Source: a virus. Taken from it: a stretch of DNA of 64,000 nucleotides. The notes under the pieces were generated by a model. That model did no database searches and had not been told where the DNA came from. It saw only the letters and a list, made by a program, of their open reading frames with translations. The position numbers and the translations under genes were made by a program. Positions 27,898 to 37,886 of the stretch are shown in pieces (the stretch's first letter is position 1; the number at the start of each line of letters is the position of its first letter). The stretch is taken from the IMG/VR virus record IMGVR_UViG_3300045412_000261, positions 78,582 to 142,581 of that record. One strand, 5' to 3'.

Positions 27898-28461
27898 ATG
27901 GGAAATACAAGTTTAAATAAAATAGACCCATTATATAATAACACCTTAAATATAAAATCAAATATTAATTTATCTGGTTCGGTATCTTTAAATTCATATA
28001 GCTTAAATAAATCATCTCCCGGAGAAATAGTACAAGTAAGATATGTTCAATCTACAAGTCCCACTCATATAGAGACAACAACTACTAATGAAGCCATTCT
28101 TGATTTAACCGTTTCTATAACACCAAAATATAAAGACAGTACTATAAAAGTAGAGTTTAATTCCTCGATGATGCACGGAGGAAATTCCGAAGCCATAGTT
28201 GTAGCCTTATATAGAAAAATAGGAAAAGATGTCTTTTTTCCTATATTACCTATAAATGGTTCTGGCCCCTTAACTATTTATGGCTGGTTTTATGATTCTA
28301 ACACATGGAGAAATATGGAAATACCTTATTTTGATATGCCTAATACTACAGAGCAAGTTACTTATCAAATAAGATATAGAAAATGGGGTGGAACAATCGT
28401 AAATTATCTAGTACATCAAACAATGTATTATGGGTGGATATTAACTGAAATAAAATCATAG
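27898..28461 (+). CDS. Fibre-tip protein with ITPKYS domain, copy 2
   Basis: 187 residues. Same domain as the preceding gene: VSITPKYKDSTIKVEFNSSM, VALYRKIGKD, YGWFYDS and YYGWILTEIKS. Divergence is spread along the gene, so this is an old tandem duplication. Ends with TAG, one of few TAG stops in the window. Confidence 0.6.
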   Translation: MGNTSLNKIDPLYNNTLNIKSNINLSGSVSLNSYSLNKSSPGEIVQVRYVQSTSPTHIETTTTNEAILDLTVSITPKYKDSTIKVEFNSSMMHGGNSEAIVVALYRKIGKDVFFPILPINGSGPLTIYGWFYDSNTWRNMEIPYFDMPNTTEQVTYQIRYRKWGGTIVNYLVHQTMYYGWILTEIKS

Positions 28462-28463
28462 AA

Positions 28464-29024
28464 ATGGGAACACTTAGCGTAAACAAATTACAAGCTCAAG
28501 TAGGTAGCAATATAGAATTAACAGGTAACATGGTAGCATCCGGGGCGATAACTGACAGCCATGCTAAAGTTGTTCAATATCTATATGCTATTAGCGGTCC
28601 CGCACGTCAAACAATAAGTAGCCTAACCCCTGTTACTATAAGCGGATTATCATTAACGATTACTCCAAAATATTCAAACAGTTTAATTGTTATAGAAGGC
28701 GTAATTCTTAGCTCTAATACTCACGTATCTTCGTATGGGGTTTTCAAGGATGGTGTCGCTACTGTGTCTACTACTGGACAGACAAATTCTAACGAGCCCA
28801 ATATGCAAGTAACTAATTATATAGGAAGTGCTACTACTGATGAACTATGGACAATTCCTATTAGACATCATGAAATATCTTCTACTTTACTTGCTAGAAC
28901 CTATGATATTAGAGCTACGGCAGGATGGTCCGGAACTGCTTATGCTCTATACATAAATAACAGGTCATCTAATGATATGGCAGGATTTAGTTATATGATT
29001 GTAAAAGAGATAAAAATAAGCTAA
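28464..29024 (+). CDS. Fibre-tip protein with distant ITPKYS domain, copy 3
   Basis: 186 residues. N-terminus MGTLSVNKLQAQVGSNIEL, then LSLTITPKYSNSLIVIEG, and an end MAGFSYMIVKEIKIS. Related to the two genes before it but much more divergent in the second half. Probably another alternative tip. Confidence 0.6.
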   Translation: MGTLSVNKLQAQVGSNIELTGNMVASGAITDSHAKVVQYLYAISGPARQTISSLTPVTISGLSLTITPKYSNSLIVIEGVILSSNTHVSSYGVFKDGVATVSTTGQTNSNEPNMQVTNYIGSATTDELWTIPIRHHEISSTLLARTYDIRATAGWSGTAYALYINNRSSNDMAGFSYMIVKEIKIS

Positions 29025-29025
29025 C

Positions 29026-29397
29026 ATGAAATATCAAATAGAACATGCTTTAAAAATATTATCTCCGAATGCTCAATATAGTATAATAGGAGACGATTAT
29101 GAAAATATATATTGGATTGATGAAAATGAATATAAGCCCTCTATAAATGAAATACAAAATAAAATAGAGGAATTACATGTAGAAGAACCTATGAGATTAC
29201 TTCGCATTGAAAGGAATAAATTATTGGCAGATGTAGATTGGGAAGTTATAAAATCAATTTCGAGAGGTGAGCAAATAAGCATAGAATTATCCACTTACAT
29301 GCAGGAGTTAAGAGATTTACCCAATAACTCAAATCCAACATTAGACAATACTTATAATTTAGACATGTCATCTGTAAATTGGCCAATAAAACCTTAA
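29026..29397 (+). CDS. Tail-fibre assembly chaperone-like protein
   Basis: 123 residues. The C-terminal half contains EEPMRLLRIERNKLLADVDW and YMQELRDLPNN, the hallmark of phage tail-fibre assembly (APC/DUF4376-like) proteins: an RN-LL-DW segment followed by a Q-LRDLP helix. Such proteins help fold or attach fibres encoded next to them, which suits its place inside the fibre array. Confidence 0.65.
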   Translation: MKYQIEHALKILSPNAQYSIIGDDYENIYWIDENEYKPSINEIQNKIEELHVEEPMRLLRIERNKLLADVDWEVIKSISRGEQISIELSTYMQELRDLPNNSNPTLDNTYNLDMSSVNWPIKP

Positions 29398-29400
29398 TAA

Positions 29401-30120
29401 ATGAAATTTTTATATCCTACTATAATATCGGGTTCTGGTAATTTTAAAGGACATTTTACAGGTTCTTTTTCTGGTGACGGATCTAATTTATTGAATGTCA
29501 TATCATATACTAATTCCGATACTTTAAGTTATATAAATTCTAGAAATGTTGTATCTGGATCATCTCAAATATCATATCCATCAATATCTAATAGACCTCC
29601 ATTCATAATATCTGGAAGTGGCATGTATTTTAATGGAAACAATATTGGGATAGGTGTAAAAAATCCATCATCTAAATTTCAAATATCTGGATCTTCGTCA
29701 TCTTTAGTCAATGTAACAAGAGGTGGTAATTCATATTTTTACATTAGCGGTAGCGGAAATATTGGAGTATCTACAACATCTCCTACTCATAAATTTACTA
29801 TAAGCGGTTCTTTAAAAACTACAACTATAGCGGATTCATCTAACTCTATAGGTTCTTTAAATCAAGTTCTAACATCTACCGGAAATTCATTATCCTGGAT
29901 TAATCCACTAATAAAACAAATTCAAATAGGTTCCACCTTAATAGGAACTACTTCTAGCGATATTAATTTTTCTACACCTTTTACTAATACTCCGGTAGTT
30001 GTATTGTCATCTGCCGTAGGAGCAGCTATTTCTATAACATCAATAACAACTACTTTTTTTAGGGTAACTAATCCGACATCGGCTCATACAATATACTGGA
30101 TAGCTGTTACATTAAACTAA
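29401..30120 (+). CDS. Tail-fibre protein
   Basis: 239 residues with docking motif LYPTIISGSG, FSGDGSNLLNV, SYTNSDTLSYINSRNVVSGS, then a GIGVKNPSSKFQISGS trimeric-fibre type repeat and a beta-rich tip ending HTIYWIAVTLN. Modules are shared with the fibres at 26278 and 37887. Confidence 0.65.
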   Translation: MKFLYPTIISGSGNFKGHFTGSFSGDGSNLLNVISYTNSDTLSYINSRNVVSGSSQISYPSISNRPPFIISGSGMYFNGNNIGIGVKNPSSKFQISGSSSSLVNVTRGGNSYFYISGSGNIGVSTTSPTHKFTISGSLKTTTIADSSNSIGSLNQVLTSTGNSLSWINPLIKQIQIGSTLIGTTSSDINFSTPFTNTPVVVLSSAVGAAISITSITTTFFRVTNPTSAHTIYWIAVTLN

Positions 30121-30140
30121 GTAAATATAAAATTTAAAAA

Positions 30141-33100
30141 ATGAGAATACTTTTTCCTACTATTTTTTCTGGTTCAGGCTACTTCTCTGGTTCTTTAGAG
30201 GGAGACGGGTCTAGGTTATATAATATTGTATCCTCATCTTATGCACTAACCGCATCATACGCTTTAAATAATAACGGAGTTGGATTTCCTTTCATAGGTA
30301 ATGCTAAAATAACAGGTTCTTTGAGTATTTCCGGTTCTAATGTAGATTTTACCAATGTGAGAGCTATATCCGGTTCTATATTTTCCGGGTCATTTGTAGG
30401 AGATGGTAGTGGATTAACAGGTATTACAGTATCTCAAGTCGCAACAGCTAAGTCTAATTTTCATGCAGTATATAGCGCATCTGTATACCATAATTTTAAT
30501 TCTAGGAATGTAAATGTATCAGTTTACGATAATAACAATAGATTATTTTTCCCTGATTCTATAGTTTTATCTACGCCAAATAGAGTTGACATAACTTTTT
30601 CTGGTCCTTCTACTGGATATGCAGTAGTATCTAAAGGCGGACATATAATAGAGCCTGCATCTGGTAGTGGTATAGGCTTCCCCTTTTCTGGGAGTGCTGT
30701 TATAACGGGTTCTTTTCTTGTATCCGGCTCTAAAGTAGATTTTACAAAAGTACAAGTAATATCCGGTTCCATATTCTCCGGTTCTTTCGTAGGAGATGGA
30801 AGTGGTTTGACAGGACTAACAGTATCTCAAGTAGCCACAGTTCAACATAGTTTTGTATCTACTTATAGTGCTTCTATAAATCACAACTTTAATTCTAGGA
30901 ATGTAAATGTAGCAGTTTACGATAATAATAATAAACTATTCTTTCCTGATTCGATAACTCTAGCCACTCCGGACAGAGTAGATTTAAGATTTTCGGGTAT
31001 ATCTTCTGGATATGCTGTTGTATCTAAAGGAGGACATTTAGTGACAGGAGTATATCCTATTTCAGGTAGCGGAATCGGTTTCCCCTTCTCTGGTAGTGCA
31101 GTTATAACAGGATCTTTATTAGTATCAGGTTCACACGTAGATTTCACTAATGTAAAAGCTATATCAGGTTCTATATTCTCCGGTTCTTTTGTAGGAGATG
31201 GAAGTAACCTAACTGGACTAACAATATCTCAAATAGCTACAGTACAACATACTTTTACTTCTGTTTTAAGTGCTTCTATAAATCATAACTTTAATTCTAG
31301 GAATGTAAATGTAGCAGTTTACGATACTAATAATAAACTATTCTTTCCCGATTCAATAAGATTAACCACACCAAATATAGTTGATGTAACTTTTTCCGGT
31401 TTATCTTCCGGATATGTTGTTATTTCAAAAGGTGGTCATTTAGTAACAGGAGTAGCTATACCTTCCGGTAGTGGGGTAGGATTTCCATTTTCCGGTAGTG
31501 CGGTTATAACAGGTTCATTATTTGTATCAGGTTCACACGTAGATTTAACTAATGTAAAAGCTATATCAGGTTCTATCTTCTCGGGATCTTTTGTAGGAGA
31601 TGGAAGTGGTTTAACGGGTTTAACAATATCTCAAGTAGCTACAGTACAAAGTAATTTTACTTCTGTATTTAGCGCTTCGGTAAATCACAACTTTAATTCT
31701 AGGAATGTAAACGTATCAGTTTATGATACTAACAATAAATTGTTTTTCCCGGACTCAATAACTTTAACTACGCCTAATAGAGTAGATATAATATTCTCCG
31801 GATTATCTTCTGGGTATGTAGTGGTATCTAAAGGAGGTCACCTCATAGCTCCATCCTCAGGTAGCGGAATCGGTTTCCCCTTCTCTGGTAGTGCGGTTAT
31901 AACAGGATCTTTACTAGTATCAGGTTCACACGTAGATTTCACTAATGTAAAAGCTATATCAGGTTCTATATTCTCCGGTTCTTTCGTAGGAGACGGAAGT
32001 AACCTAACTGGAATTACTGTATCCCAAGCTACTACAGTACAAAGTAATTTTACTTCTGTATATAGTGCCTCTGTAAATCATAACTTTAATTCTAGGAATG
32101 TAAACGTAGCAGTTTATGATACGAATAACAAGTTATTTTTCCCTGACTCAATAACCCTATCTACACTTAATAGAGCTGATATTATATTTTCAGGTCTGTC
32201 TTCCGGATATGTGGTGGTTTCTAAGGGAGGACATATACTAAGCGGGTCTTTACAAAACGCAGTAACTTTAGATAACCAACTACCTTCTTATTATTTAGAC
32301 TATAATAATCTTACTAATGTTCCCCCAACAAGTAGTGGTGATGGTTTTCCTTTTGCCGGAGACGCGGTTATAACAGGTTCATTATTAGTATCAGGATCTA
32401 AGGTAGATTTTTCAAAAGCTAAAGTAATATCAGGTTCTTTATTTTCCGGCTCATTTGTTGGAGACGGAAGCGGGTTAACAGGAATAACGGTATCTGAAAT
32501 AGCAACCATACAATCTACTTTTAATTCTGTATATAGCGCTTCTATAAATCATAACTTTAATTCCAAAAATATAAACGTAGCTGTATATGATAATAATGAT
32601 AAGTTATTTTTTCCTGATTCGATAACTTTAGCTACTCCCAATAGAGTTGACATAATATTCTCAGGATTATCCTCCGGATATGTCGTAGTCTCTAAAGGAG
32701 GCCATATTGTTACAGGAACATATCCAATTTCAGGGAGTGGTATTGGATTTCCATTCTCAGGTAAAGCAGTTATAACTGGATCTTTGTTTGTATCTGGGTC
32801 AAAAGTAGATTTCACTAATGTAAAAGCTATATCAGGTTCTATATTCTCCGGTTCTTTCGTAGGAGACGGAAGTAACCTAACTGGAATTACTGTATCCCAA
32901 GCTACTACAGTACAAAGTAATTTTACTTCTGTATATAGTGCCTCTGTAAATCATAACTTTAATTCTAGGAATGTAAACGTAGCAGTTTATGATACGAATA
33001 ACAAGTTATTTTTCCCTGACTCAATAACCCTATCTACACTTAATAGAGCTGATATTATATTTTCAGGTCTGTCTTCCGGATATGTGGTGGTTTCTAAGGG

Positions 33101-33899
33101 AGGACATATACTAAGCGGGTCTTTACAAAACGCAGTAACTTTAGATAACCAACTACCTTCTTATTATTTAGACTATAATAATCTTACTAATGTTCCCCCA
33201 ACAAGTAGTGGTGATGGTTTTCCTTTTGCCGGAGACGCGGTTATAACAGGTTCATTATTAGTATCAGGATCTAAGGTAGATTTTTCAAAAGCTAAAGTAA
33301 TATCAGGTTCTTTATTTTCCGGTTCATTTGTTGGAGACGGAAGCGGGTTAACAGGAATAACGGTATCGGAAGTTGCTACAATTCAAGCAACTTTTGTATC
33401 TATATATAGCGCTTCTATAAATCATAACTTTAATTCTAGAAATGTAAACGTAGCAGTTTATGATAGTAGCAATAGACTATTTTTCCCTGATTCAATAACT
33501 CTTCCAACATTAAATAGAGTTGATATAACTTTTTCTGGTCCTACTTCCGGATATGCAGTAATATCTAAAGGAGGACATATTGTTTCTGCTATATCATCCA
33601 TATCAGGTAGTGGAACCGACGGTAGATTAGCAAAGTTCAAAGGTTCTAACTATGTAACAGGTAGTTTAATACAAGAAAGTACAGCTGGTATAAAATTAGT
33701 TGGTAATATGCAATTAACAGGATCTTTTGCTGTTTCCGGTAGTAGAACTTCGGGCGGGGCTAGATTTTTAGCATCAATGACTATCCCAGTGGGAACAACA
33801 GCACAAAGACCCATAAGTCCACTAGCAGGATCCATTAGATTTAACACAAGTACAAATTTATTGGAGATATATACAGGTACTACATGGAGAACTATTTAA
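30141..33899 (+). CDS. Long tail fibre with eight tandem repeats
   Basis: 1252 residues. Docking motif LFPTIFSGSGYFSGSLEGDG as in the 22265 fibre. Then eight copies of a module of about 130-160 residues: FPFSG.AVITGSL, VSGS.VDF, IFSGSFVGDGSGLTG, NHNFNSRNVNV.VYD, LFFPDSI and SSGY.VVSKGGH. The end has the VGTTAQRP...GSIRFNTSTNLLEIYTG motif common at phage fibre tips. Two 291-residue units are nearly identical in DNA. Repeat number may control fibre length. Confidence 0.75.
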   Translation: MRILFPTIFSGSGYFSGSLEGDGSRLYNIVSSSYALTASYALNNNGVGFPFIGNAKITGSLSISGSNVDFTNVRAISGSIFSGSFVGDGSGLTGITVSQVATAKSNFHAVYSASVYHNFNSRNVNVSVYDNNNRLFFPDSIVLSTPNRVDITFSGPSTGYAVVSKGGHIIEPASGSGIGFPFSGSAVITGSFLVSGSKVDFTKVQVISGSIFSGSFVGDGSGLTGLTVSQVATVQHSFVSTYSASINHNFNSRNVNVAVYDNNNKLFFPDSITLATPDRVDLRFSGISSGYAVVSKGGHLVTGVYPISGSGIGFPFSGSAVITGSLLVSGSHVDFTNVKAISGSIFSGSFVGDGSNLTGLTISQIATVQHTFTSVLSASINHNFNSRNVNVAVYDTNNKLFFPDSIRLTTPNIVDVTFSGLSSGYVVISKGGHLVTGVAIPSGSGVGFPFSGSAVITGSLFVSGSHVDLTNVKAISGSIFSGSFVGDGSGLTGLTISQVATVQSNFTSVFSASVNHNFNSRNVNVSVYDTNNKLFFPDSITLTTPNRVDIIFSGLSSGYVVVSKGGHLIAPSSGSGIGFPFSGSAVITGSLLVSGSHVDFTNVKAISGSIFSGSFVGDGSNLTGITVSQATTVQSNFTSVYSASVNHNFNSRNVNVAVYDTNNKLFFPDSITLSTLNRADIIFSGLSSGYVVVSKGGHILSGSLQNAVTLDNQLPSYYLDYNNLTNVPPTSSGDGFPFAGDAVITGSLLVSGSKVDFSKAKVISGSLFSGSFVGDGSGLTGITVSEIATIQSTFNSVYSASINHNFNSKNINVAVYDNNDKLFFPDSITLATPNRVDIIFSGLSSGYVVVSKGGHIVTGTYPISGSGIGFPFSGKAVITGSLFVSGSKVDFTNVKAISGSIFSGSFVGDGSNLTGITVSQATTVQSNFTSVYSASVNHNFNSRNVNVAVYDTNNKLFFPDSITLSTLNRADIIFSGLSSGYVVVSKGGHILSGSLQNAVTLDNQLPSYYLDYNNLTNVPPTSSGDGFPFAGDAVITGSLLVSGSKVDFSKAKVISGSLFSGSFVGDGSGLTGITVSEVATIQATFVSIYSASINHNFNSRNVNVAVYDSSNRLFFPDSITLPTLNRVDITFSGPTSGYAVISKGGHIVSAISSISGSGTDGRLAKFKGSNYVTGSLIQESTAGIKLVGNMQLTGSFAVSGSRTSGGARFLASMTIPVGTTAQRPISPLAGSIRFNTSTNLLEIYTGTTWRTI
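31932..32494 (+). repeat. Direct repeat unit A (873-bp period) inside fibre gene
   Basis: Near-identical to 32805-33367: by direct comparison the only difference I see is c32450 versus t33323. Neighbouring modules encode similar protein but differ in many synonymous sites, so this pair is a recent duplication or conversion. Confidence 0.9.
32805..33367 (+). repeat. Direct repeat unit B (873-bp period) inside fibre gene
   Basis: Second copy of 31932-32494. Identity ends at 33368 (g against t32495). The repeat is in frame (873 = 3 x 291). Confidence 0.9.
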
Positions 33900-34011
33900 T
33901 TTGTTTAAAACATGGAAATAAATATCATAAACAACAAAAAAAAACTATTTATGATAAATAACATTATTTGATTTTTAACATCAATAATTATATATAGTAA
34001 AAAGAATAAAC

Positions 34012-34374
34012 ATGGCACATTTTGCAAGATTAGGATTAGATAATATAGTTGAAGAAGTTGTAGTAGTTAATAATGTGGATATAATGACACCTCAAGGTGT
34101 TGAAACCGAGTCAATAGGAATAGAATACTTAAAAAAATTATTTGGACAGGGTACTATATGGGTTCAAACATCATATAATGGATCCTTTAGAAAAAATTTT
34201 GCGGGGAAAGGATATGTATATAATTCAACATTAGACGCTTTCATTCCTCCAAAAAATAATAGTACATGGATATTAGATGAAAGTACATGTCAATGGATTC
34301 CTCCAATTCCTTATCCTAATGATGGAAATACATATAATTGGAGTGAAGAAAATCAAGAATGGTATTTAGTTTAA
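34012..34374 (+). CDS. Conserved fibre-associated protein (MAHFA family), copy 2
   Basis: 120 residues, MAHFARLGLDNIVEEVVVV start, WVQTSYNGSFRKNFAGKGY, AFIPPKN and QWIPPIPYPNDGNTYNW. Paralogue of the gene at 25840-26265, lacking that copy's insertion. Preceded by 112 AT-rich bases with a late-type element variant (33946-33958). Confidence 0.65.
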   Translation: MAHFARLGLDNIVEEVVVVNNVDIMTPQGVETESIGIEYLKKLFGQGTIWVQTSYNGSFRKNFAGKGYVYNSTLDAFIPPKNNSTWILDESTCQWIPPIPYPNDGNTYNWSEENQEWYLV

Positions 34375-34416
34375 ATATTAGTTTCAAAATGATAACTAAT
34401 GAAATAATACATAAAA

Positions 34417-37400
34417 ATGAGAATAGACAAATTAACAGTATCTAGTTCAATACAAATAATAGATAGTAATAAGAATCCATTACAAATAAATGATAATGTT
34501 CTATTTGTTTCTAGTAGTGGAAATGTAGGTATAGGAACATTAAATCCAAAACATAAATTACAAGTACATGGAGTGGTATCTGCTTCTGTATTTTTAGGAG
34601 ATGGAAGTGGACTAACTGGAATATCAAATATAACTTTTGCTAGTTTAACGGGAAAACCAACAGGACTTGTTAGTAGTTCAGCCCAATTAGCTAACACTAC
34701 AATTCCGGGTAATTTAACTATATCTGGTAAATTAACTGCTGAGGAATATTTTACTGAATTTGTTAGCGCATCTATTATATACAAATCAGGTTCTTCTAAG
34801 TTTGGTAATAGTCTTAATGATAAGCATCAATTTACTGGATCTATGTATGTTACAGGTTCAGTTAGAGCCACTAGTTTTATAGGTGACGGAAGCGGATTAA
34901 CAGGAGTTTTACTAGAGGGAGATTTTACACATACTGCATCTTTTACTAATACTACTAACGCAACAGTAGTACATAACCTAAATACTAAAAATGTTGTAGT
35001 ATCTGTTTATGATACTACTAACAAATTAATTATTCCTGATGAGATTATATTAACAAACGATAATACGGTTAATGTATTATTTGTTAATCCTCGTTCTGGA
35101 TTTGCAGTAGTTAATACCGGAGGTCATATTGTATCCGGAACTTCATATAATATAACTGAGTATAATAATATTTTAAATAAGCCAGTAGGTATAGTATCAG
35201 GTTCGTCTCAAATACTATATTCCGGCATATCTAATAAACCTACAAATTTAATATCAGGATCTTCTCAAGTATCTTATTCCGGAATAATAAACAAACCAAC
35301 AGGGATTATTAGTAGCTCCGCTCAATTAGCAAATGCTACCATTCCTGGAAATTTGACAGTTTCAGGAAAAATAACAGCAGAAGAGTTTCACACAGAATTT
35401 GTAAGCGCGTCAATAGTTTATAAATCGGGGTCATCTAAATTTGGAAACAGTTTAGATGATAGGCACCAGTTTACCGGTTCTGTAAGTATCACAGGTTCTT
35501 TAAGAGCTTCTTCCTTTATAGGTGATGGTAGTGGTTTAATAAATGTCCCTAATGCAAATATAGGTTCTAACTTTGGAAGATTGAACAGTTATGCAATATA
35601 TAATACCACATCCTCATTAACTAGAGCTAGATTATACGATGCTCCGATAACTTGGGAAATGAGAGATGATTTTGGAATTGTAGTATCAGAAAATGTTAGA
35701 AAGGCAGGACCTTCTACATACTTAAAAATTGCTCCTACTACATCATCTTATAATGCCACATTACATTCTATACAAGCGTATGGTACATCATCTTATGTTT
35801 CAGCTAAAGCAACTAGTGTATCATCAATAGCTGCTTTTGGATTGAATAATGACCCAAGAGCTAATACTCTTTTTACTAGTATAGATTACGCATGGTTATT
35901 AGCTACAGGATCTTCTAGAATCTACGAAGGAACTACTTTTGTCGGTACCTTTGGAACTCACACAACAGATACAGAACACAGTATTGAGTTTGCGGGCTCT
36001 AATGTAATTTATAAAAAAGCAGGAGTAGTTCAAAGATCTGTATTTAGAAATACTAGACATGCCCTAGCCTTAGACACAGCTTTTACTAATAACAATGAAC
36101 AAGGATTAAAGAATCTTATATTTTCGGCATCTGGTAGTATAGAAGATAATAATTGGACATCTGTAACATGGTCTCCACAATTAGAAAGATATGTTGCAGT
36201 AGCAGAGTCCGGATTATACCCTATAGCATATTCTACAGATGCTACCAACTGGATTCCGGCAAGTTTAGACGAGCCTATAACTTGGACTAGAAATTTTTTA
36301 GGCACAGGAGTAGTTGAGTCTGGAAGTAATCATTTTAGAAAAACTTCGGGTACAACTGCCTTTAATGCCTCTGTTTATTCTTCGGAGAGATACCCTAGAT
36401 TGGTATACACTCAAGCAAGATATAGTGCACAATCAACCGTAGGATCTCTGATGTTTGGATTAAATACTGATCCGGCGGTATCTGCAAATTATGAGTCTAT
36501 AGATTACGCTTTTTATGTTATTGATGGGACACTCCAAATATATGAGAGTAGTGTGGTGAGTAATCTTTCTGCTTCATTTAATACTTATACATCAACTACA
36601 GTACTTAGAATAGAATATGATGGAACATACGTGAGTTATTTAAGAGATGGAGTTACAGTAAGAAGAGTACAAAGAAATCTATCCGGATCTTTAGGATTTG
36701 ACACGTCTTTTAATTCCGTTACTCCTACTGGCGGGATAAGAGATGTGGAATTTGGACTCAGATATACTCCAAACCATCAATGGTCTTCAGTTACTTGGTC
36801 TCCGCAACTAGGTCTATTTGTTGCAGTATCAAAAACAGGTACTAGAAGAATTAGAACTTCATCAAACGGTATAAATTGGAATAGAATACAAGAACCTGAA
36901 TCAAACGCATGGGAATCTGTTATATGGTCGCCTGAATTAGCTTTGTTTGTAGCCGTTTCGAGTACAGGAACAAGTAGAGTAATGACCTCTTCTGATGGAG
37001 TAACATGGACATCTAGAACCGCCGCCGAGCAAAACAGCTGGGTTTCTGTAGCATGGTCTCCTTCTTTGTCTTTATTTGTTGCAGTGTCTAGTGACGGTAC
37101 AAATAGAGTAATGACTTCTTCTAATGGAATAACATGGGCTACTAGATCAGCAGCTCAACAAAATAGTTGGGATTCAATCGCATGGTCTCCTGAATTAGGT
37201 TTATTTGCAGCGGTTTCCACAGATGGTGTAAATAGAGTTATGACCTCAACTAATGGTATAAATTGGATTGCTAGATTAGCAGCAGAGCAAAATAGCTGGA
37301 AATCTATTACATGGTCTCCGGACATACTAATGTTTATGGCTGTAGCTAGTAGTGGGACTAATAGGAGCATGTATTCCCGAGATGGGATTACCTGGGTATC

Positions 37401-37869
37401 TTTAGCAACTCCTAGACAAAACGAATGGACATCCGTCGTATGGTCTCCTAGAAATAGTTCTTTTGTAGCCGTTGCTAGAACAGGTATTCAAAGAGTTATG
37501 GAGTCTGTTCAAAAAACGTCTTTAAATTCATTAAATCCGACAACAGGCTTTGTTGTATCAGCGACTGACGCAATACAATTACCTGCTGGTACGGAAGGAC
37601 AAAGACCGGAGCTTGCAGGTAGGGGCATGATTAGATATAATACGAGTAGAGATAGAATGGAGTACTATGGTAGTAGATGGACAGGTTTATCTGACGATAA
37701 TAACTCTGGAATCCTCCCAATAGGATCTACCGCTCAAAGAGTTGCTTTACCACAAACAGGATCTATAAGATTTAATACTCAAACTAGAAGAGTAGAAGTA
37801 TTTACAGGATTTGGAGGATTTGATGGTAGAGGATGGAATACTTTAGTTTTCTCAGGTAGTGCTGTATAA
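34417..37869 (+). CDS. Tail fibre with WSP (Asp-box-like) repeat domain
   Basis: 1150 residues. N-terminus MRIDKLTVSSSIQI, then two GDGSGLTG modules with repeated KLTAEEYFTEFVSASI / KITAEEFHTEFVSASI units. Two jelly-roll-like segments (PITWEMRDDFGIV; PITWTRNFLGTGVV) follow, then about six consecutive 42-residue repeats with W.S..WSP.L.LFVAVS..G..R.MTS..G..W, plus one copy upstream. S-x-x-G-x-x-W recalls the Asp-box of beta-propellers. Two QRP...IRYNT tip motifs close the protein. Likely glycan-binding fibre; propeller fold is inference. Confidence 0.7.
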   Translation: MRIDKLTVSSSIQIIDSNKNPLQINDNVLFVSSSGNVGIGTLNPKHKLQVHGVVSASVFLGDGSGLTGISNITFASLTGKPTGLVSSSAQLANTTIPGNLTISGKLTAEEYFTEFVSASIIYKSGSSKFGNSLNDKHQFTGSMYVTGSVRATSFIGDGSGLTGVLLEGDFTHTASFTNTTNATVVHNLNTKNVVVSVYDTTNKLIIPDEIILTNDNTVNVLFVNPRSGFAVVNTGGHIVSGTSYNITEYNNILNKPVGIVSGSSQILYSGISNKPTNLISGSSQVSYSGIINKPTGIISSSAQLANATIPGNLTVSGKITAEEFHTEFVSASIVYKSGSSKFGNSLDDRHQFTGSVSITGSLRASSFIGDGSGLINVPNANIGSNFGRLNSYAIYNTTSSLTRARLYDAPITWEMRDDFGIVVSENVRKAGPSTYLKIAPTTSSYNATLHSIQAYGTSSYVSAKATSVSSIAAFGLNNDPRANTLFTSIDYAWLLATGSSRIYEGTTFVGTFGTHTTDTEHSIEFAGSNVIYKKAGVVQRSVFRNTRHALALDTAFTNNNEQGLKNLIFSASGSIEDNNWTSVTWSPQLERYVAVAESGLYPIAYSTDATNWIPASLDEPITWTRNFLGTGVVESGSNHFRKTSGTTAFNASVYSSERYPRLVYTQARYSAQSTVGSLMFGLNTDPAVSANYESIDYAFYVIDGTLQIYESSVVSNLSASFNTYTSTTVLRIEYDGTYVSYLRDGVTVRRVQRNLSGSLGFDTSFNSVTPTGGIRDVEFGLRYTPNHQWSSVTWSPQLGLFVAVSKTGTRRIRTSSNGINWNRIQEPESNAWESVIWSPELALFVAVSSTGTSRVMTSSDGVTWTSRTAAEQNSWVSVAWSPSLSLFVAVSSDGTNRVMTSSNGITWATRSAAQQNSWDSIAWSPELGLFAAVSTDGVNRVMTSTNGINWIARLAAEQNSWKSITWSPDILMFMAVASSGTNRSMYSRDGITWVSLATPRQNEWTSVVWSPRNSSFVAVARTGIQRVMESVQKTSLNSLNPTTGFVVSATDAIQLPAGTEGQRPELAGRGMIRYNTSRDRMEYYGSRWTGLSDDNNSGILPIGSTAQRVALPQTGSIRFNTQTRRVEVFTGFGGFDGRGWNTLVFSGSAV

Positions 37870-37886
37870 AAATAAAAAATTAAAAA

